A DNA stretch of 64,000 nt from assembly GCF_000427805.1 (NCBI RefSeq), contig NZ_ATYS01000018.1, positions 1 to 64,000 of the forward strand, read 5' to 3'. Below, piece after piece: positions 29,192-37,703 of the stretch; position 1 is the stretch's first letter, and each line of letters starts with the position of its first letter. Source of the stretch: Budvicia aquatica DSM 5075 = ATCC 35567. GTDB taxonomy: Bacteria > Pseudomonadota > Gammaproteobacteria > Enterobacterales > Enterobacteriaceae. The position numbers and the translations under genes were made by a program. Below the pieces are notes generated by a model. It was not told the DNA's origin. It saw only the letters and a program-made list of their open reading frames with translations, and searched no databases.

Positions 29192-29281
29192 ATGAAAAAT
29201 AAAAGTAAATTGCGATACCTTCTAATCATTCTCATGATATTTCCCCTAATGAGTTGTGAAGATAATGGGCCGAGCAGATAA
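29192..29281 (+). CDS. Candidate 29-aa lipoprotein-like peptide
   Basis: The frame MKNKSKLRYLLIILMIFPLM ends in SCEDNGPSR. A basic N-terminus, a hydrophobic core and Cys after LMS resemble a lipobox, followed by only eight residues, as in entericidin- or lysis-type peptides. No strong ribosome-binding site precedes it. It could instead be the remaining signal peptide of a truncated lipoprotein gene. Confidence 0.35.
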   Translation: MKNKSKLRYLLIILMIFPLMSCEDNGPSR

Positions 29282-29351
29282 CTCATATGGAATGACTCCA
29301 TTAATCGTTTTTAGATCTGTAACATGACCAGTGATAATTTACACCGCATCT

Positions 29352-29381
29352 CAGCCCGCGCAGTGCGGGCTTTTTTGTTGC
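29352..29381 (+). terminator. Terminator at the left border of the lipoprotein islet
   Basis: The hairpin AGCCCGC..GCGGGCT is followed by TTTTTTG. It closely resembles, in inverted orientation, the terminator at 31569-31597 (about 27 of 30 bases shared, including the tail TTTTTTGTTGC). The two bracket the small-lipoprotein islet. Confidence 0.75.
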
Positions 29382-29472
29382 TGTAATCTGGTGGTTAATG
29401 CGCCTAGGTAAGAATCGGGCGGATGCGCTATAGATATCAGCCCACTGAAGCGTGTATTTAGTGAAATCAGGA

Positions 29473-29490
29473 AGTGTAAGAAGTTATGAA
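29473..29490 (+). repeat. 18-bp direct repeat, copy 1
   Basis: AGTGTAAGAAGTTATGAA occurs here and again at 30255-30272, with partly similar preceding bases (TTTAGT close upstream in both). The copies flank the first two lipoprotein-islet genes. Confidence 0.7.
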
Positions 29491-29565
29491 CTATTGCGCT
29501 TCATGAACGTTATTACATATATGAAATACGTAATAAAAACCCCGTAATTTCGAGGTTTATTATTT

Positions 29566-29865
29566 TTACATATGTTTGCGTAATTGCTCTTCTAATTTAT
29601 CTATATAGATTCTAGTAGCAGCAGCATCTTGGCACTCGGCCGTCTTCGATTGATCAGAACCAGCAGCCTTTAACGAGTTACAAAGCATGAAAGCATCATC
29701 TCGATTCTTCACCAAAACAATTAGAGAATTAGCCAATAATATGCATGAGTCCTTTTTAGGGTGATATAGGCAAAGAGAAGTAACCCCTCTCTCAATTTGC
29801 TCTGGCCCTGCAACTGCTCCCCAGAATGGAATCATTAGCAAACATGCAATCAATATTCTCTTCAT
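29566..29865 (-). CDS. Small secreted cysteine-rich protein of the islet
   Basis: This unrecognised 99-residue protein has a signal peptide (MKRILIACLLMIPFWGAVAG) and several cysteines in the mature part (SLCLYHPKKDSC, FMLCNSL, AECQDAA), ending KLEEQLRKHM. The ATG at 29865 is chosen because GGAGTG lies five bases before it. It follows the lipoprotein gene upstream by 10 bp, so the two are likely co-transcribed. Small secreted proteins of this kind are common as prophage accessory genes. Function is unknown. Confidence 0.65.
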   Translation of the reverse strand: MKRILIACLLMIPFWGAVAGPEQIERGVTSLCLYHPKKDSCILLANSLIVLVKNRDDAFMLCNSLKAAGSDQSKTAECQDAAATRIYIDKLEEQLRKHM

Positions 29866-29875
29866 TAGAGCACTC

Positions 29876-30139
29876 CTACCGTTCGCATTCATAAACTATA
29901 TCGGAAATCCCCAGAAATCTGGATTGAACAGCTGCTGTATCAGCTTTCCTGAACCCTTTACTTTTACAATATTCGTTTGCCTGTCGCTTCATTTTCTTCA
30001 TATCAACAATGACCGGGTCGTATCTGTAAGTTATCATTTCATCGTCAGTTTCTTCTGGAATGACTTGAAATCCACCTTCCCAATTAAAAGTGCATCCCGT
30101 CAAACTCAATGCGCATAGCGCCATGATTAATTGCTTCAC
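29876..30139 (-). CDS. Small lipoprotein of the islet
   Basis: This 87-residue protein has a clear lipobox (LSLTGC, lipidated Cys at about 16). A short mature region contains two further cysteines (NEYCKSKGF, DIVYECER), so one disulfide is likely. It is the first gene of a two-gene unit with the secreted cysteine-rich protein. I do not recognise the family. Its placement in an islet next to a phage tail remnant suggests a prophage origin. Confidence 0.65.
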   Translation of the reverse strand: MKQLIMALCALSLTGCTFNWEGGFQVIPEETDDEMITYRYDPVIVDMKKMKRQANEYCKSKGFRKADTAAVQSRFLGISDIVYECER

Positions 30140-30254
30140 CCTAGATCCCCATTAGTATTATTTTATTCAGCTTATCAATAAATAAGGCAAGTAAGTACCT
30201 GATAATTTCCCCAGTAATGAGCAAATAGGAAGTCCACTACAGAGCATTTAGTCG

Positions 30255-30272
30255 AGTGTAAGAAGTTATGAA
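30255..30272 (+). repeat. 18-bp direct repeat, copy 2
   Basis: The sequence is identical to 29473-29490. On the minus strand it includes the stop codon (TCATAA) of a short open frame ending FIEELEARLDALSKDS, which looks like the coiled-coil C-terminus of a lost phage-type protein. Confidence 0.7.
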
Positions 30273-30336
30273 TCTTTACTCAAAGCATCAAGCCGGGCTT
30301 CAAGTTCTTCTATAAACCTATGTATGCTAACAGCCC

Positions 30337-30696
30337 CTATAAACAGGAAATGATTGTATCTGTTCTCTTATCAATCCTAAATTGAGCCGTCATAGCTCCG
30401 CCGCGCTGTAAATAATATTTAATAAACGAACCATTTTCAGCTTCATATACATCAGCGACCTCAGCATAATTAGGAGTATAAACTGAGTAACCACCATTAA
30501 TAAAATTGATCGCTGCATCAAAAGATTGCCCAATAACCAATGGTTCTTTTTCCCATCCAGCCATAATACAAGTAGCTAACGACTTAGCATCTTTCGAACT
30601 AGAGTATTCAGCATACGGGCCAGCAGCTCTCATGTCCGTTACAGTTTGGCATCCTATCAATCCAACCATAGCCAGAAGTAAAAATAGATTTTTCAT
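30337..30696 (-). CDS. Lipoprotein of unknown function, 119 aa
   Basis: It starts MKNLFLLLAMVGLIGCQTV, with a textbook lipobox (LIGC) and GGGA six bases before the ATG at 30696. A longer frame upstream has no start signal. The mature part has two cysteines (SLATCIMAGWE and IISCL at the very end) and a middle with alternating aromatic residues (NGGYSVYTPNYAEV). Similar small lipoproteins occur as prophage-carried genes. No function can be assigned. Confidence 0.65.
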   Translation of the reverse strand: MKNLFLLLAMVGLIGCQTVTDMRAAGPYAEYSSSKDAKSLATCIMAGWEKEPLVIGQSFDAAINFINGGYSVYTPNYAEVADVYEAENGSFIKYYLQRGGAMTAQFRIDKRTDTIISCL

Positions 30697-30894
30697 TTTT
30701 TTCCCTATCAGTTTTTTTAAGCATCTTATCAACAAGCCTCGCACCAATCATTTTTATCGACAACTTTGAGCATTAAAAATCCCTCCAGAGAGGGTTAGGT
30801 AAGTATTTAATCTGCCTATGCGGCAGTTAACCAGAAATTTGCATCTCGCCGATTTCTTTTAACTTTCTAAGCTATCTATACGATGGTTAACACA

Positions 30895-31290
30895 CTATTT
30901 TTTCTTAACTCCAATTATTTCATCAGCGGTTTTACCGCCCAGACTCTTCTTTAACTCAGCCATATATAGTGGATCATCATATATATATTTATTCATGACT
31001 TTACGATATGTATCCTCATCCCCCAAAAAATAGGCATTCTGGGCAACGTCATACATTTTCTCGTTCGATGATTCAGGCAATGGAATATTACTTATTACTG
31101 TTGAAATCAAAGTGGTATATTGAATATGTTCAATAGCACGCATGAATTCATGTTTTTTCTCTTCAGGCATGCTTTCGCTCATCGTATTTATTGATTTTAA
31201 ATAAGCATCTTTTCCAGATGTATCAATTTTATTTTGAGCGCAGCCAACAAGAGAAAAACCAAGTATTAGAACAAATATCAATCGCTTCAT
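30895..31290 (-). CDS. DUF6694-like lipoprotein
   Basis: This 131-residue lipoprotein has signal MKRLIFVLILGFSLVGC. The mature protein begins AQNKIDTSGKDAYLKSINTM and ends SLGGKTADEIIGVKKK. The KIDxS start and the GKTAxEII end resemble the DUF6694 lipoproteins. That match is from memory and should be checked. It is the third lipoprotein in the islet, transcribed in the same direction. Confidence 0.6.
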   Translation of the reverse strand: MKRLIFVLILGFSLVGCAQNKIDTSGKDAYLKSINTMSESMPEEKKHEFMRAIEHIQYTTLISTVISNIPLPESSNEKMYDVAQNAYFLGDEDTYRKVMNKYIYDDPLYMAELKKSLGGKTADEIIGVKKK

Positions 31291-31336
31291 GATGTAACTC
31301 ATTATAAATTAAAGCTAAATATTATCATGTTTAATT

Positions 31337-31565
31337 TTAGCTTGCAGCCGCATTTACATTCTCATCAGAGCCTTGTGTCTCAGCACTTTTATTGTCCTCT
31401 CTCGCCAATGATATTTTCCCCGAATAACGCCGGTAGCATCTCGCTTTTTAATCCAGTTAATGTGATAGGCCAGCTTTGCGTTTCAGGATTAAGTCCATCA
31501 CCAACAATCTGCTTATACCCATCACCAAACTGTGCTGTTCTGGTTTTATAGGCATATAATTTCCT
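31337..31565 (-). pseudogene. Remnant of a phage minor tail protein gene
   Basis: A minus-strand frame contains YKTRTAQFGDGYKQIVGDGL and then NPETQSWPITLTG, the hallmark N-terminal region of phage minor tail (lambda M-like) proteins. The residues expected before it are missing, and the frame runs out at 31389. The neighbouring frame continues as EDNKSAETQGSDENVNAAAS to a stop at 31337, looking like the end of a different protein. A deletion joining two tail genes plus a frameshift explains this best. Confidence 0.6.
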
Positions 31566-31568
31566 TAG

Positions 31569-31597
31569 GCAACAAAAAACCCGCACTAGGCGGGCTG
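31569..31597 (-). terminator. Terminator at the right border of the lipoprotein islet
   Basis: On the minus strand AGCCCGCCTAGTGCGGGTTTT starts a hairpin followed by TTGTTGC. It directly precedes the tail-gene remnant and is a near copy, inverted, of the terminator at 29352-29381. Confidence 0.75.
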
Positions 31598-31782
31598 ATA
31601 AATTGATTCTATCTCTTCTTGTTTGAATACGTATCGCTTAGCAAGTAAAAGCAACTATGGTAAGTGGATGAGTGAAAACAATTCGGATCAGATTGGTATA
31701 TTAAACTCTAAATTTAGCGAATATGCCCCACTCATGCCCCAAGAGATTAAGTCACTTGTAAAATCATATTACAAATCAACTA

Positions 31783-32229
31783 CTACCGTGCCCACGCAGG
31801 CTTATTCATAATATGATCCTGCCAGTCAATCACTTCACTTTCAGGTACCGCAATATGCCGAACAGAAATTCTGGCGGCGTGCATCGCTGACTTTGAACCA
31901 CTACGCAGCGGGTGCCATGCTGGCAGCGGCTTCTCTTCATGGATTAAGCGGTAAGCACAGGTGGCCGGCAACCATTCAAAGGTCAACAGGTTCTCTCGGG
32001 TTAACTTAATGCAGTCTTCTTCCAACTCAAAGCGACGATCGTAGTTTCTGCACTGGCAGCTTTTTATATTCAACTGATCGCAGGCCACGTTAGTAAAGTA
32101 GATCTCATCCGTGTCTTCATCAATCAGCTTATTTAAACAACACTGACCGCATCCGTCACATAACGACTCCCACTCTTCATCAGTCATATCAGACAGCTTC
32201 TTTTGCTGCCAAAAAGGTGATTGGGTCAT
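31783..32229 (-). CDS. ycgN: YcgN, UPF0260 cysteine-cluster protein
   Basis: This 148-residue conserved protein of unknown function is of the zinc- or iron-sulfur-binding type (CxxCxxCC family). The cluster CDGCGQCC is near the start, and further cysteines follow in [12 protein letters not shown] and ATCAYR. The sequence is nearly identical in pattern to E. coli YcgN. The start is the ATG at 32229 ([15 protein letters not shown]) after GGAA. The longer upstream frame is not supported. It follows ycgM by 94 bp with a strong hairpin between. Confidence 0.93.
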   Translation of the reverse strand: MTQSPFWQQKKLSDMTDEEWESLCDGCGQCCLNKLIDEDTDEIYFTNVACDQLNIKSCQCRNYDRRFELEEDCIKLTRENLLTFEWLPATCAYRLIHEEKPLPAWHPLRSGSKSAMHAARISVRHIAVPESEVIDWQDHIMNKPAWAR

Positions 32230-32275
32230 AACGGTATTCCGGTTTTTACTGAGAAAATGAATAATCCAAACGTAA

Positions 32276-32301
32276 ACGCCTGCGACACAGGTCGCAGGCG
32301 T
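32276..32301 (-). terminator. Strong hairpin between ycgM and ycgN
   Basis: ACGCCTGCGAC pairs perfectly with GTCGCAGGCGT around a 4-base loop. On the minus strand it is followed by TTACGTTT. It could end the ycgM transcript or reduce read-through into ycgN. Confidence 0.6.
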
Positions 32302-32323
32302 CTGTTCAGACGGTATTAAATGA

Positions 32324-32980
32324 TTATAACACGCGGCTGGATATTTCTTTACCACTAAGGGCCACGGTAAAGGTATCACCGTGTTCAATCGGACCAACGC
32401 CGGATGGCGTACCGGTTAAAATGATATCGCCCGGGCGCAAAGTAAAGAAGCGGCTCATATAAGAGATCAACGGTAGAATCGGCGTAATCATATCTTTGGT
32501 ATTGCCGTTTTGACGCACTTCACCATTGATAGACAGGGATAAAGTGGTCTGTTGTGCATCACCAAACTGGCCTACCGGAATAAAGCCAGAAATCGGGCAA
32601 GAGGCATCAAAAGCTTTGGCTTTTTCCCATGGCTCCCCTGACTTTTTCAGCTCAGCCTGTAGGTCGCGCAGGGTCAGGTCAATAGCAATACCATAACCTA
32701 CAATTGCATTAGCGACCCGGCCTTCATCTGCATTTTTCAATGGCAAGCCAATAAGCACTGCCAGTTCCACTTCGTAATGTACTGAACCAAAACCATCTGG
32801 AATTGCAATCGGTTGTTTAATATCACATAGCGCCGTTTCAGGCTTAATGAACAGCAGCGGTTGCTTTGGAGTATTGTCACCCATTTCTTTTATATGATCA
32901 GAATAGTTTTTACCAATACACACAACCTTGCCAACGGGTAACTCTAATAAATCGCCCTGCCAATCCCGATGTTGATACAT
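32324..32980 (-). CDS. ycgM: YcgM, fumarylacetoacetate-hydrolase-family protein
   Basis: This 218-residue member of the FAH superfamily is related to acylpyruvases and oxaloacetate tautomerases. Metal-dependent hydrolysis or tautomerisation of a small keto acid is expected. Family landmarks are [25 protein letters not shown], the metal ligands in [25 protein letters not shown] and [13 protein letters not shown]. The start is the ATG at 32980 (MYQHRDWQG), as in E. coli. Confidence 0.92.
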   Translation of the reverse strand: MYQHRDWQGDLLELPVGKVVCIGKNYSDHIKEMGDNTPKQPLLFIKPETALCDIKQPIAIPDGFGSVHYEVELAVLIGLPLKNADEGRVANAIVGYGIAIDLTLRDLQAELKKSGEPWEKAKAFDASCPISGFIPVGQFGDAQQTTLSLSINGEVRQNGNTKDMITPILPLISYMSRFFTLRPGDIILTGTPSGVGPIEHGDTFTVALSGKEISSRVL

Positions 32981-33110
32981 ATGCTTACGACTCCTTAACC
33001 TAACCATTAGATGGTTTTATTTGTTATTTAATAACCGAGTGTCTTGCCGTACTTTTACGTTAATCAACCATGCTATCACTTATACAACGCATTAAACTTA
33101 GATTAAACGC

Positions 33111-34148
33111 TCAATTTTGAGCAACACTTTCTGCCAAAGTGCCAATACTGATAGCGAAATATAGTGACCGGTTCCAATGCATAATAGTACGGAAGTTGTT
33201 ATACACCATAAAGGTTCTCCCCTGCGCATCATCCGGCTGAATAATCCAGGCCTTCTGCCCCGGAGCCGCCTTCTTACTGGTTACGATGCCCAGTTTTCGC
33301 CATTGAGCAACCGTTTTAGCTTTATCATCCTCCAAACCTATTCGCGCCGGATTTATCGCCTTAGTCAGCTTAACTTCCTCCCCCCAGCCCTCATTTTTAT
33401 TCCAGCCTTCCGTGGCCAGATAGTTGGCGGTTGAAGCAAATACATCGTCGATGTTATTCCAGATATCAATACGCTCGTCACCATCACCGTCAGCCCCGTA
33501 GGTAATAAACGACGTCGGCATAAACTGGCACTGCCCCATTGCTCCGGCCCATGAGCCTTTCAATTGGTCTGCACTGATATGTTTTTGCTGGATGATAAGT
33601 AATGCAGCCATCAATTGTTTGGTAAAAAAAGCTTCCCGGCGGCCTTCAAAAGCCAGCGTGGCCATGGCTGAAATAATATCTTCCTTACCCTGATATTTTC
33701 CGAAGCCGCTTTCCATCCCCCACAGCGCGACAATATAGCTGGCCGGAACGCCGGAACGTTGGCTGGCTCGCTCTAATTGGCTGTGATAGGTCCGATACAT
33801 TTGGCGGGCGAGCCTGATTTTTTTCTCAGGTAACACCCGTTGAAGATAAATATCCAGCGTGATTTTTTTCTCTAACTGATTTTTATCTGACTGAATAACC
33901 CGACTGAGGAAATAAATATTAGCGAAGGCTTCATCAATAGTTGCCTGATTGATTCCCTCAGCTAACGCTTTTACCTTTAACCGTTCAACATAGGCAGGAA
34001 ATTGAGATTCATCCACCACAGAAGAATCTACCGGGGGAGTTGTTGTAACCGACGAGGGAGCAACATTCGTTTGAGTCGCCCCTGCCGTTCCGGTTAGGAG
34101 AAATGCACCGATTAGCCATGCTACTGCTGATAATTTCACTGCTATCAT
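33111..34148 (-). CDS. Lytic murein transglycosylase, MltB type (SLT_2)
   Basis: This periplasmic enzyme cleaves glycan strands with formation of 1,6-anhydromuramic acid. The 345 residues have a cleavable signal peptide (WLIGAFLLTGTAGA) without a lipobox cysteine, so it is probably soluble, unlike lipid-anchored E. coli MltB. The catalytic Glu lies in ALWGMESGFGKYQG. The motif GSWAGAMGQCQFMPTSF and the NIDDVFASTANYLA stretch follow. It is located between ycgM and ycgL, as in several Enterobacterales outside E. coli. Confidence 0.88.
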   Translation of the reverse strand: MIAVKLSAVAWLIGAFLLTGTAGATQTNVAPSSVTTTPPVDSSVVDESQFPAYVERLKVKALAEGINQATIDEAFANIYFLSRVIQSDKNQLEKKITLDIYLQRVLPEKKIRLARQMYRTYHSQLERASQRSGVPASYIVALWGMESGFGKYQGKEDIISAMATLAFEGRREAFFTKQLMAALLIIQQKHISADQLKGSWAGAMGQCQFMPTSFITYGADGDGDERIDIWNNIDDVFASTANYLATEGWNKNEGWGEEVKLTKAINPARIGLEDDKAKTVAQWRKLGIVTSKKAAPGQKAWIIQPDDAQGRTFMVYNNFRTIMHWNRSLYFAISIGTLAESVAQN

Positions 34149-34223
34149 CCGAAATATGAAGATATAAAAAAATATTTTTGCATAGTAAAAACCACTGCTG
34201 AGGATGGAATTAATAAGCCTGGT

Positions 34224-34490
34224 TTAGTCAATGCTTTCGGGCGTTTGCAATAAGCTTTCTATCGGTGGTGGCACCTGTAAATAGAAGCCTTGTTCCGTTA
34301 ACGAAACCCTGACCTTATTGATATCAGCGGATGCCAGCCTGTCGCGCTTATCCAGAGAAAGCATCATAACAAACACCGGCTTACCAAAATTTTTGATTAA
34401 CTCTGGCGGAACCTTAGAAAAATCATCTCGAATTTCAACATAAAGATAGGTCTGATCTCGTTTGGTACTTCGATAAATTGCACATAACAT
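34224..34490 (-). CDS. ycgL: YcgL domain protein
   Basis: This 88-residue conserved gammaproteobacterial protein is of unknown function. It starts [19 protein letters not shown], and the conserved block [22 protein letters not shown] follows. It is divergent from minC across about 150 bp, the same position as in E. coli. The small alpha/beta fold has been determined in relatives but no activity is known. Confidence 0.92.
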   Translation of the reverse strand: MLCAIYRSTKRDQTYLYVEIRDDFSKVPPELIKNFGKPVFVMMLSLDKRDRLASADINKVRVSLTEQGFYLQVPPPIESLLQTPESID

Positions 34491-34639
34491 CGGTATTTAC
34501 GCTCTAATTAATTTAGTCAGTGACTTGCCTAGATATGCCGCTAACTATAACATGCATAAGTTACATTCGTGTATTTCACAATATTGCACATTTAAGCGGT
34601 GCTTTGATGATAATCGAAGCCAACATGAGTCATGTATAG

Positions 34640-35320
34640 ATGTCACAATCGCCAGTTGAATTGAAAGGCAGTAGTTTTACTCTGTCAGTTGTTCATTTAC
34701 ATCATTCAGAACCCAATATTATTCGCGAAGCGCTAAGCGAAAAGGTCCGACAGGCTCCGACTTTTTTACAAAATGCGCCCGTGGTTCTGAACGTTTCTAC
34801 TCTTCCTGAAGATACGGATTGGTTACAGCTACAGCAGGTAGTGACCGAAGCTGGCCTGCGAGTTGTTGGCGTCAGTGGCGTACAAAACGATATTCAGAAG
34901 CTTTCTATTCAGGCCGCCGGGCTTCCTTTATTAACTGAAGGTAAAGTCAGTAAAGCAGCCAAAGTCGTTACTCCCCCGCCACCAGCGGTAGCAAAAACCC
35001 GAATTATCAGCAATCCTATCCGCACCGGGCAACAAATTTATGCGCGTGATTCTGATCTGATCGTCACCAGCCATGTCAGTGCAGGCGCTGAACTTATTGC
35101 CGATGGCAATATTCATATTTACGGCATGATGCGCGGGCGAGCTTTAGCCGGTGCCAGCGGTGATACCGCAAGCCAAATTTTTTGTACTCAGTTAGCCGCA
35201 GAGCTGGTATCAATTGCCGGTCAATATTGGTTAAGTGAAAGAATTCCAACTACATTTTATGAACACAGCGCTCGACTGTTTTTAAAAGGTAATATTTTAA
35301 CAATCGAATCATTAAATTAA
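34640..35320 (+). CDS. minC: MinC, septum-site inhibitor
   Basis: MinC inhibits FtsZ polymerisation at the poles with MinD. The 226 residues comprise an N-terminal FtsZ-binding domain ([20 protein letters not shown]) and a C-terminal beta-helix domain from about residue 112, which has the [10 protein letters not shown] motif for MinD binding. It is the first gene of minCDE. It is 22 bp before minD. Confidence 0.96.
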   Translation: MSQSPVELKGSSFTLSVVHLHHSEPNIIREALSEKVRQAPTFLQNAPVVLNVSTLPEDTDWLQLQQVVTEAGLRVVGVSGVQNDIQKLSIQAAGLPLLTEGKVSKAAKVVTPPPPAVAKTRIISNPIRTGQQIYARDSDLIVTSHVSAGAELIADGNIHIYGMMRGRALAGASGDTASQIFCTQLAAELVSIAGQYWLSERIPTTFYEHSARLFLKGNILTIESLN

Positions 35321-35342
35321 GCCCTTTAACAAGGAACCTGCT

Positions 35343-36155
35343 ATGGCACGTATTATTGTTGTTACTTCCGGTAAAGGAGGCGTTGGTAAAACCACTTCTA
35401 GCGCTGCCATTGCGACCGGTCTAGCACAGAAAGGCAAGAAAACCGTCGTTATCGATTTTGACATTGGACTGCGTAATCTTGATTTGATCATGGGCTGTGA
35501 GCGCCGTGTTGTTTATGACTTCGTTAACGTTATTCAGGGAGATGCCACGCTTAATCAGGCTCTGATTAAAGATAAGCGTACGGATAATTTATATATCCTG
35601 CCTGCCTCCCAAACCCGCGATAAAGACGCGCTTACTCGCGAAGGCGTAGAAAAAGTTCTCGATACCCTAGATGAAATGGGCTACGACTTTATTGTTTGTG
35701 ACTCTCCGGCCGGTATTGAAAGCGGCGCATTAATGGCGCTGTACTTCGCTGATGAAGCGATTATCACCACTAACCCTGAAGTCTCATCCGTTCGTGACTC
35801 TGACCGCATTTTGGGCATTCTGGCCTCTAAATCACGTCGTGCTGAGCGTGGCGAAGACCCGATTAAAGAACATTTGCTGGTAACGCGTTATAACCCAGAG
35901 CGCGTTAACCGCGGTGATATGCTAAGCGTTGAAGACGTAGTAGAAATTCTGCGTATTCCGCTATTAGGTGTTATTCCTGAAAGCCCGTCCGTATTGCGCG
36001 CATCTAACCAAGGCGAACCTGTTATTCTGGATCTTGAGTCAGATGCAGGATTGGCCTACGGTGATACCATTGAACGCCTGTTGGGTGAAGAACGACCTTT
36101 CCGCTTCCTGAATGAAGAGAAGAAAGGTTTCTTAAAGCGACTGTTCGGGGGATAA
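35343..36155 (+). CDS. minD: MinD, septum-site determining ATPase
   Basis: MinD is a deviant-Walker ParA-type ATPase that binds the membrane and recruits MinC. MinE drives its pole-to-pole oscillation. The deviant Walker A GKGGVGKT is at residues 10-17, switch I/II regions follow (DFDIGLRNLD, CDSPAGIE), and a C-terminal amphipathic membrane-targeting helix ends KGFLKRLFGG. The 270 residues equal the E. coli length. It is separated from minE by 3 bp. Confidence 0.97.
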   Translation: MARIIVVTSGKGGVGKTTSSAAIATGLAQKGKKTVVIDFDIGLRNLDLIMGCERRVVYDFVNVIQGDATLNQALIKDKRTDNLYILPASQTRDKDALTREGVEKVLDTLDEMGYDFIVCDSPAGIESGALMALYFADEAIITTNPEVSSVRDSDRILGILASKSRRAERGEDPIKEHLLVTRYNPERVNRGDMLSVEDVVEILRIPLLGVIPESPSVLRASNQGEPVILDLESDAGLAYGDTIERLLGEERPFRFLNEEKKGFLKRLFGG

Positions 36156-36158
36156 GTC

Positions 36159-36425
36159 ATGGCATTATTAGATTTCTTTCTGTCGCGTAAAAAACCAACG
36201 GCCAATATTGCCAAGGAGCGGCTCCAGATCATCGTTGCAGAACGCCGCCGCGGAGACAATGAACCACATTATTTGCCTCAGCTAAAGCGGGAAATTCTCG
36301 AAGTTATCTGCAAATATGTACAAATTGATCCTGATATGGTGACCGTGCAGTTAGAGCATAAAGGGGATGATATCTCAGTATTAGAGCTAAACGTCACCCT
36401 GCCGGAAACTGACGACGGGAAATAG
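36159..36425 (+). CDS. minE: MinE, topological specificity factor
   Basis: MinE is an 88-residue protein that stimulates MinD ATPase and restricts MinCD to the poles. The N-terminal membrane-targeting and anti-MinCD part ([24 protein letters not shown]) is followed by the dimeric topological-specificity domain. It is last in the min operon, and a strong terminator follows at 36453-36484. Confidence 0.97.
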   Translation: MALLDFFLSRKKPTANIAKERLQIIVAERRRGDNEPHYLPQLKREILEVICKYVQIDPDMVTVQLEHKGDDISVLELNVTLPETDDGK

Positions 36426-36452
36426 ATGACTCGACGCGATGAGTGATTGATC

Positions 36453-36484
36453 AAAAAGGGCCAGCATATTGCTGGCCCTTTTTG
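36453..36484 (+). terminator. Bidirectional terminator between minE and rnd
   Basis: AAAAAGGGCCAGC and GCTGGCCCTTTTT form a long stem around a short loop. It serves the converging minCDE and rnd transcripts. Confidence 0.9.
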
Positions 36485-36491
36485 TATAACG

Positions 36492-37622
36492 TCAGGCAAA
36501 TGCCTGAGCTTCCTGTTCCAGATACTCGGTCAGAACGTTCCCCATCAACTCGCCTCTCCAACCTTGGAAAAGCTCAGGCTGTTGTTGTTTACCCTGCCAG
36601 TAACACTTAAGCAGCTGATTAATTTGACGACGAGAAGCCAGTAATTCAACGTTCAAACCGCTGTTATCTGATACATTCTGAATCAGCGCCTTAATATCTT
36701 TAAACACTTTTTTATAACCGGCGTGGTCAACAATGCGCTCTATTTTCTTCGGCAGTTCGCTGTCATCCAATGTCAGGCTTTCAGCCACTAATCTCAGCAT
36801 CGTTCTGCCATGAAAGCGTACCTCCGGGCCACTCAGGCCAAGAGGCTCAAGCTCAGCTAAAGAGCTTGGCTGATAACGAGCAACCTGCCATAGGTTTTCT
36901 TCTCTGACAACAAAGTTAACCGCCATATCCCGTTCACGGGCATAGGTTAAACGCCATGCTGCAAGGTTACGTAAGCAGGCTAACTGGCGCTCATTCAACT
37001 GCCAGGCATTGGTGATATCGCGATAAGCATCTTGCGGATCGGTAATTTCACAGCGGCGTTTACTCATCATAATGCATTCATTCTGTGCTGCATCAGACCA
37101 GCCTAAAGCGTCAGTTTCCCGAATAATGGTATCGGCCATCGGTAATAAATAGAAAACGTCAGCCGTCGCATAAACACACTGCCGCTCAGTTAGCGGACGC
37201 GCCAGCCAATCGGTACGGGATTCACTTTTATCTAAATCTATATGAAGATATTCACTGACCAGTGCAGCAAATCCGGTAGATAAAGAGCGTTTATTAAAGG
37301 CGGCAAAGATTTGCGTATCGATTAACGGTTGAGGCAGAACGTCAAACTCATGCTGGAAAACTTCAAGATCTTCGCTGCAAGCATGCAGGAGTTTAGTCAC
37401 ATCAGCATTTGCTAACAGGTCTTTAAAGGGTTGCCAGTCGGTAATATTTAGCGGGTCGACTAGCGTCGCCTGTTCTCCATCATAAATCTGAATTAAACCC
37501 AGTTTGGGATAATAAGTGCGGGTACGAACAAATTCGGTATCTAGCGCAACTCGGGCAAAGCGGCTGGCACGTTCGCAAACAACCTGTAACTCTTCATCTG
37601 TAGTAATCAGTTGATAATCCAA
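36492..37622 (-). CDS. rnd: RNase D, 3'-5' exoribonuclease (TTG start)
   Basis: RNase D is a DEDD-family exonuclease trimming tRNA and stable RNA precursors at the 3' end. The catalytic start of the DEDD site is LDTEFVRTRTYY (Asp28, Glu30). HRDC domains follow in the C-terminal half. By homology (LDYQLITTD against E. coli MNYQMITTD) translation starts at TTG 37622, giving 376 residues against 375 in E. coli. E. coli rnd also starts with UUG, which limits its expression. An ATG 23 codons upstream gives an extension without homology. Confidence 0.93.
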   Translation of the reverse strand: MDYQLITTDEELQVVCERASRFARVALDTEFVRTRTYYPKLGLIQIYDGEQATLVDPLNITDWQPFKDLLANADVTKLLHACSEDLEVFQHEFDVLPQPLIDTQIFAAFNKRSLSTGFAALVSEYLHIDLDKSESRTDWLARPLTERQCVYATADVFYLLPMADTIIRETDALGWSDAAQNECIMMSKRRCEITDPQDAYRDITNAWQLNERQLACLRNLAAWRLTYARERDMAVNFVVREENLWQVARYQPSSLAELEPLGLSGPEVRFHGRTMLRLVAESLTLDDSELPKKIERIVDHAGYKKVFKDIKALIQNVSDNSGLNVELLASRRQINQLLKCYWQGKQQQPELFQGWRGELMGNVLTEYLEQEAQAFA

Positions 37623-37703
37623 AACGGTATCTCTTATATAAGTGTCGTAGTACAAGTAACGCCGGTCATTACCGGCGTTACTGATAGCCATATTTAAGGC
37701 TTA

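Noticed and set aside
31623-31811. A 62-codon plus-strand frame before ycgN
   Set aside because: It overlaps the ycgN end on the other strand, has no good ribosome-binding site and no family likeness. It may be decayed phage DNA.
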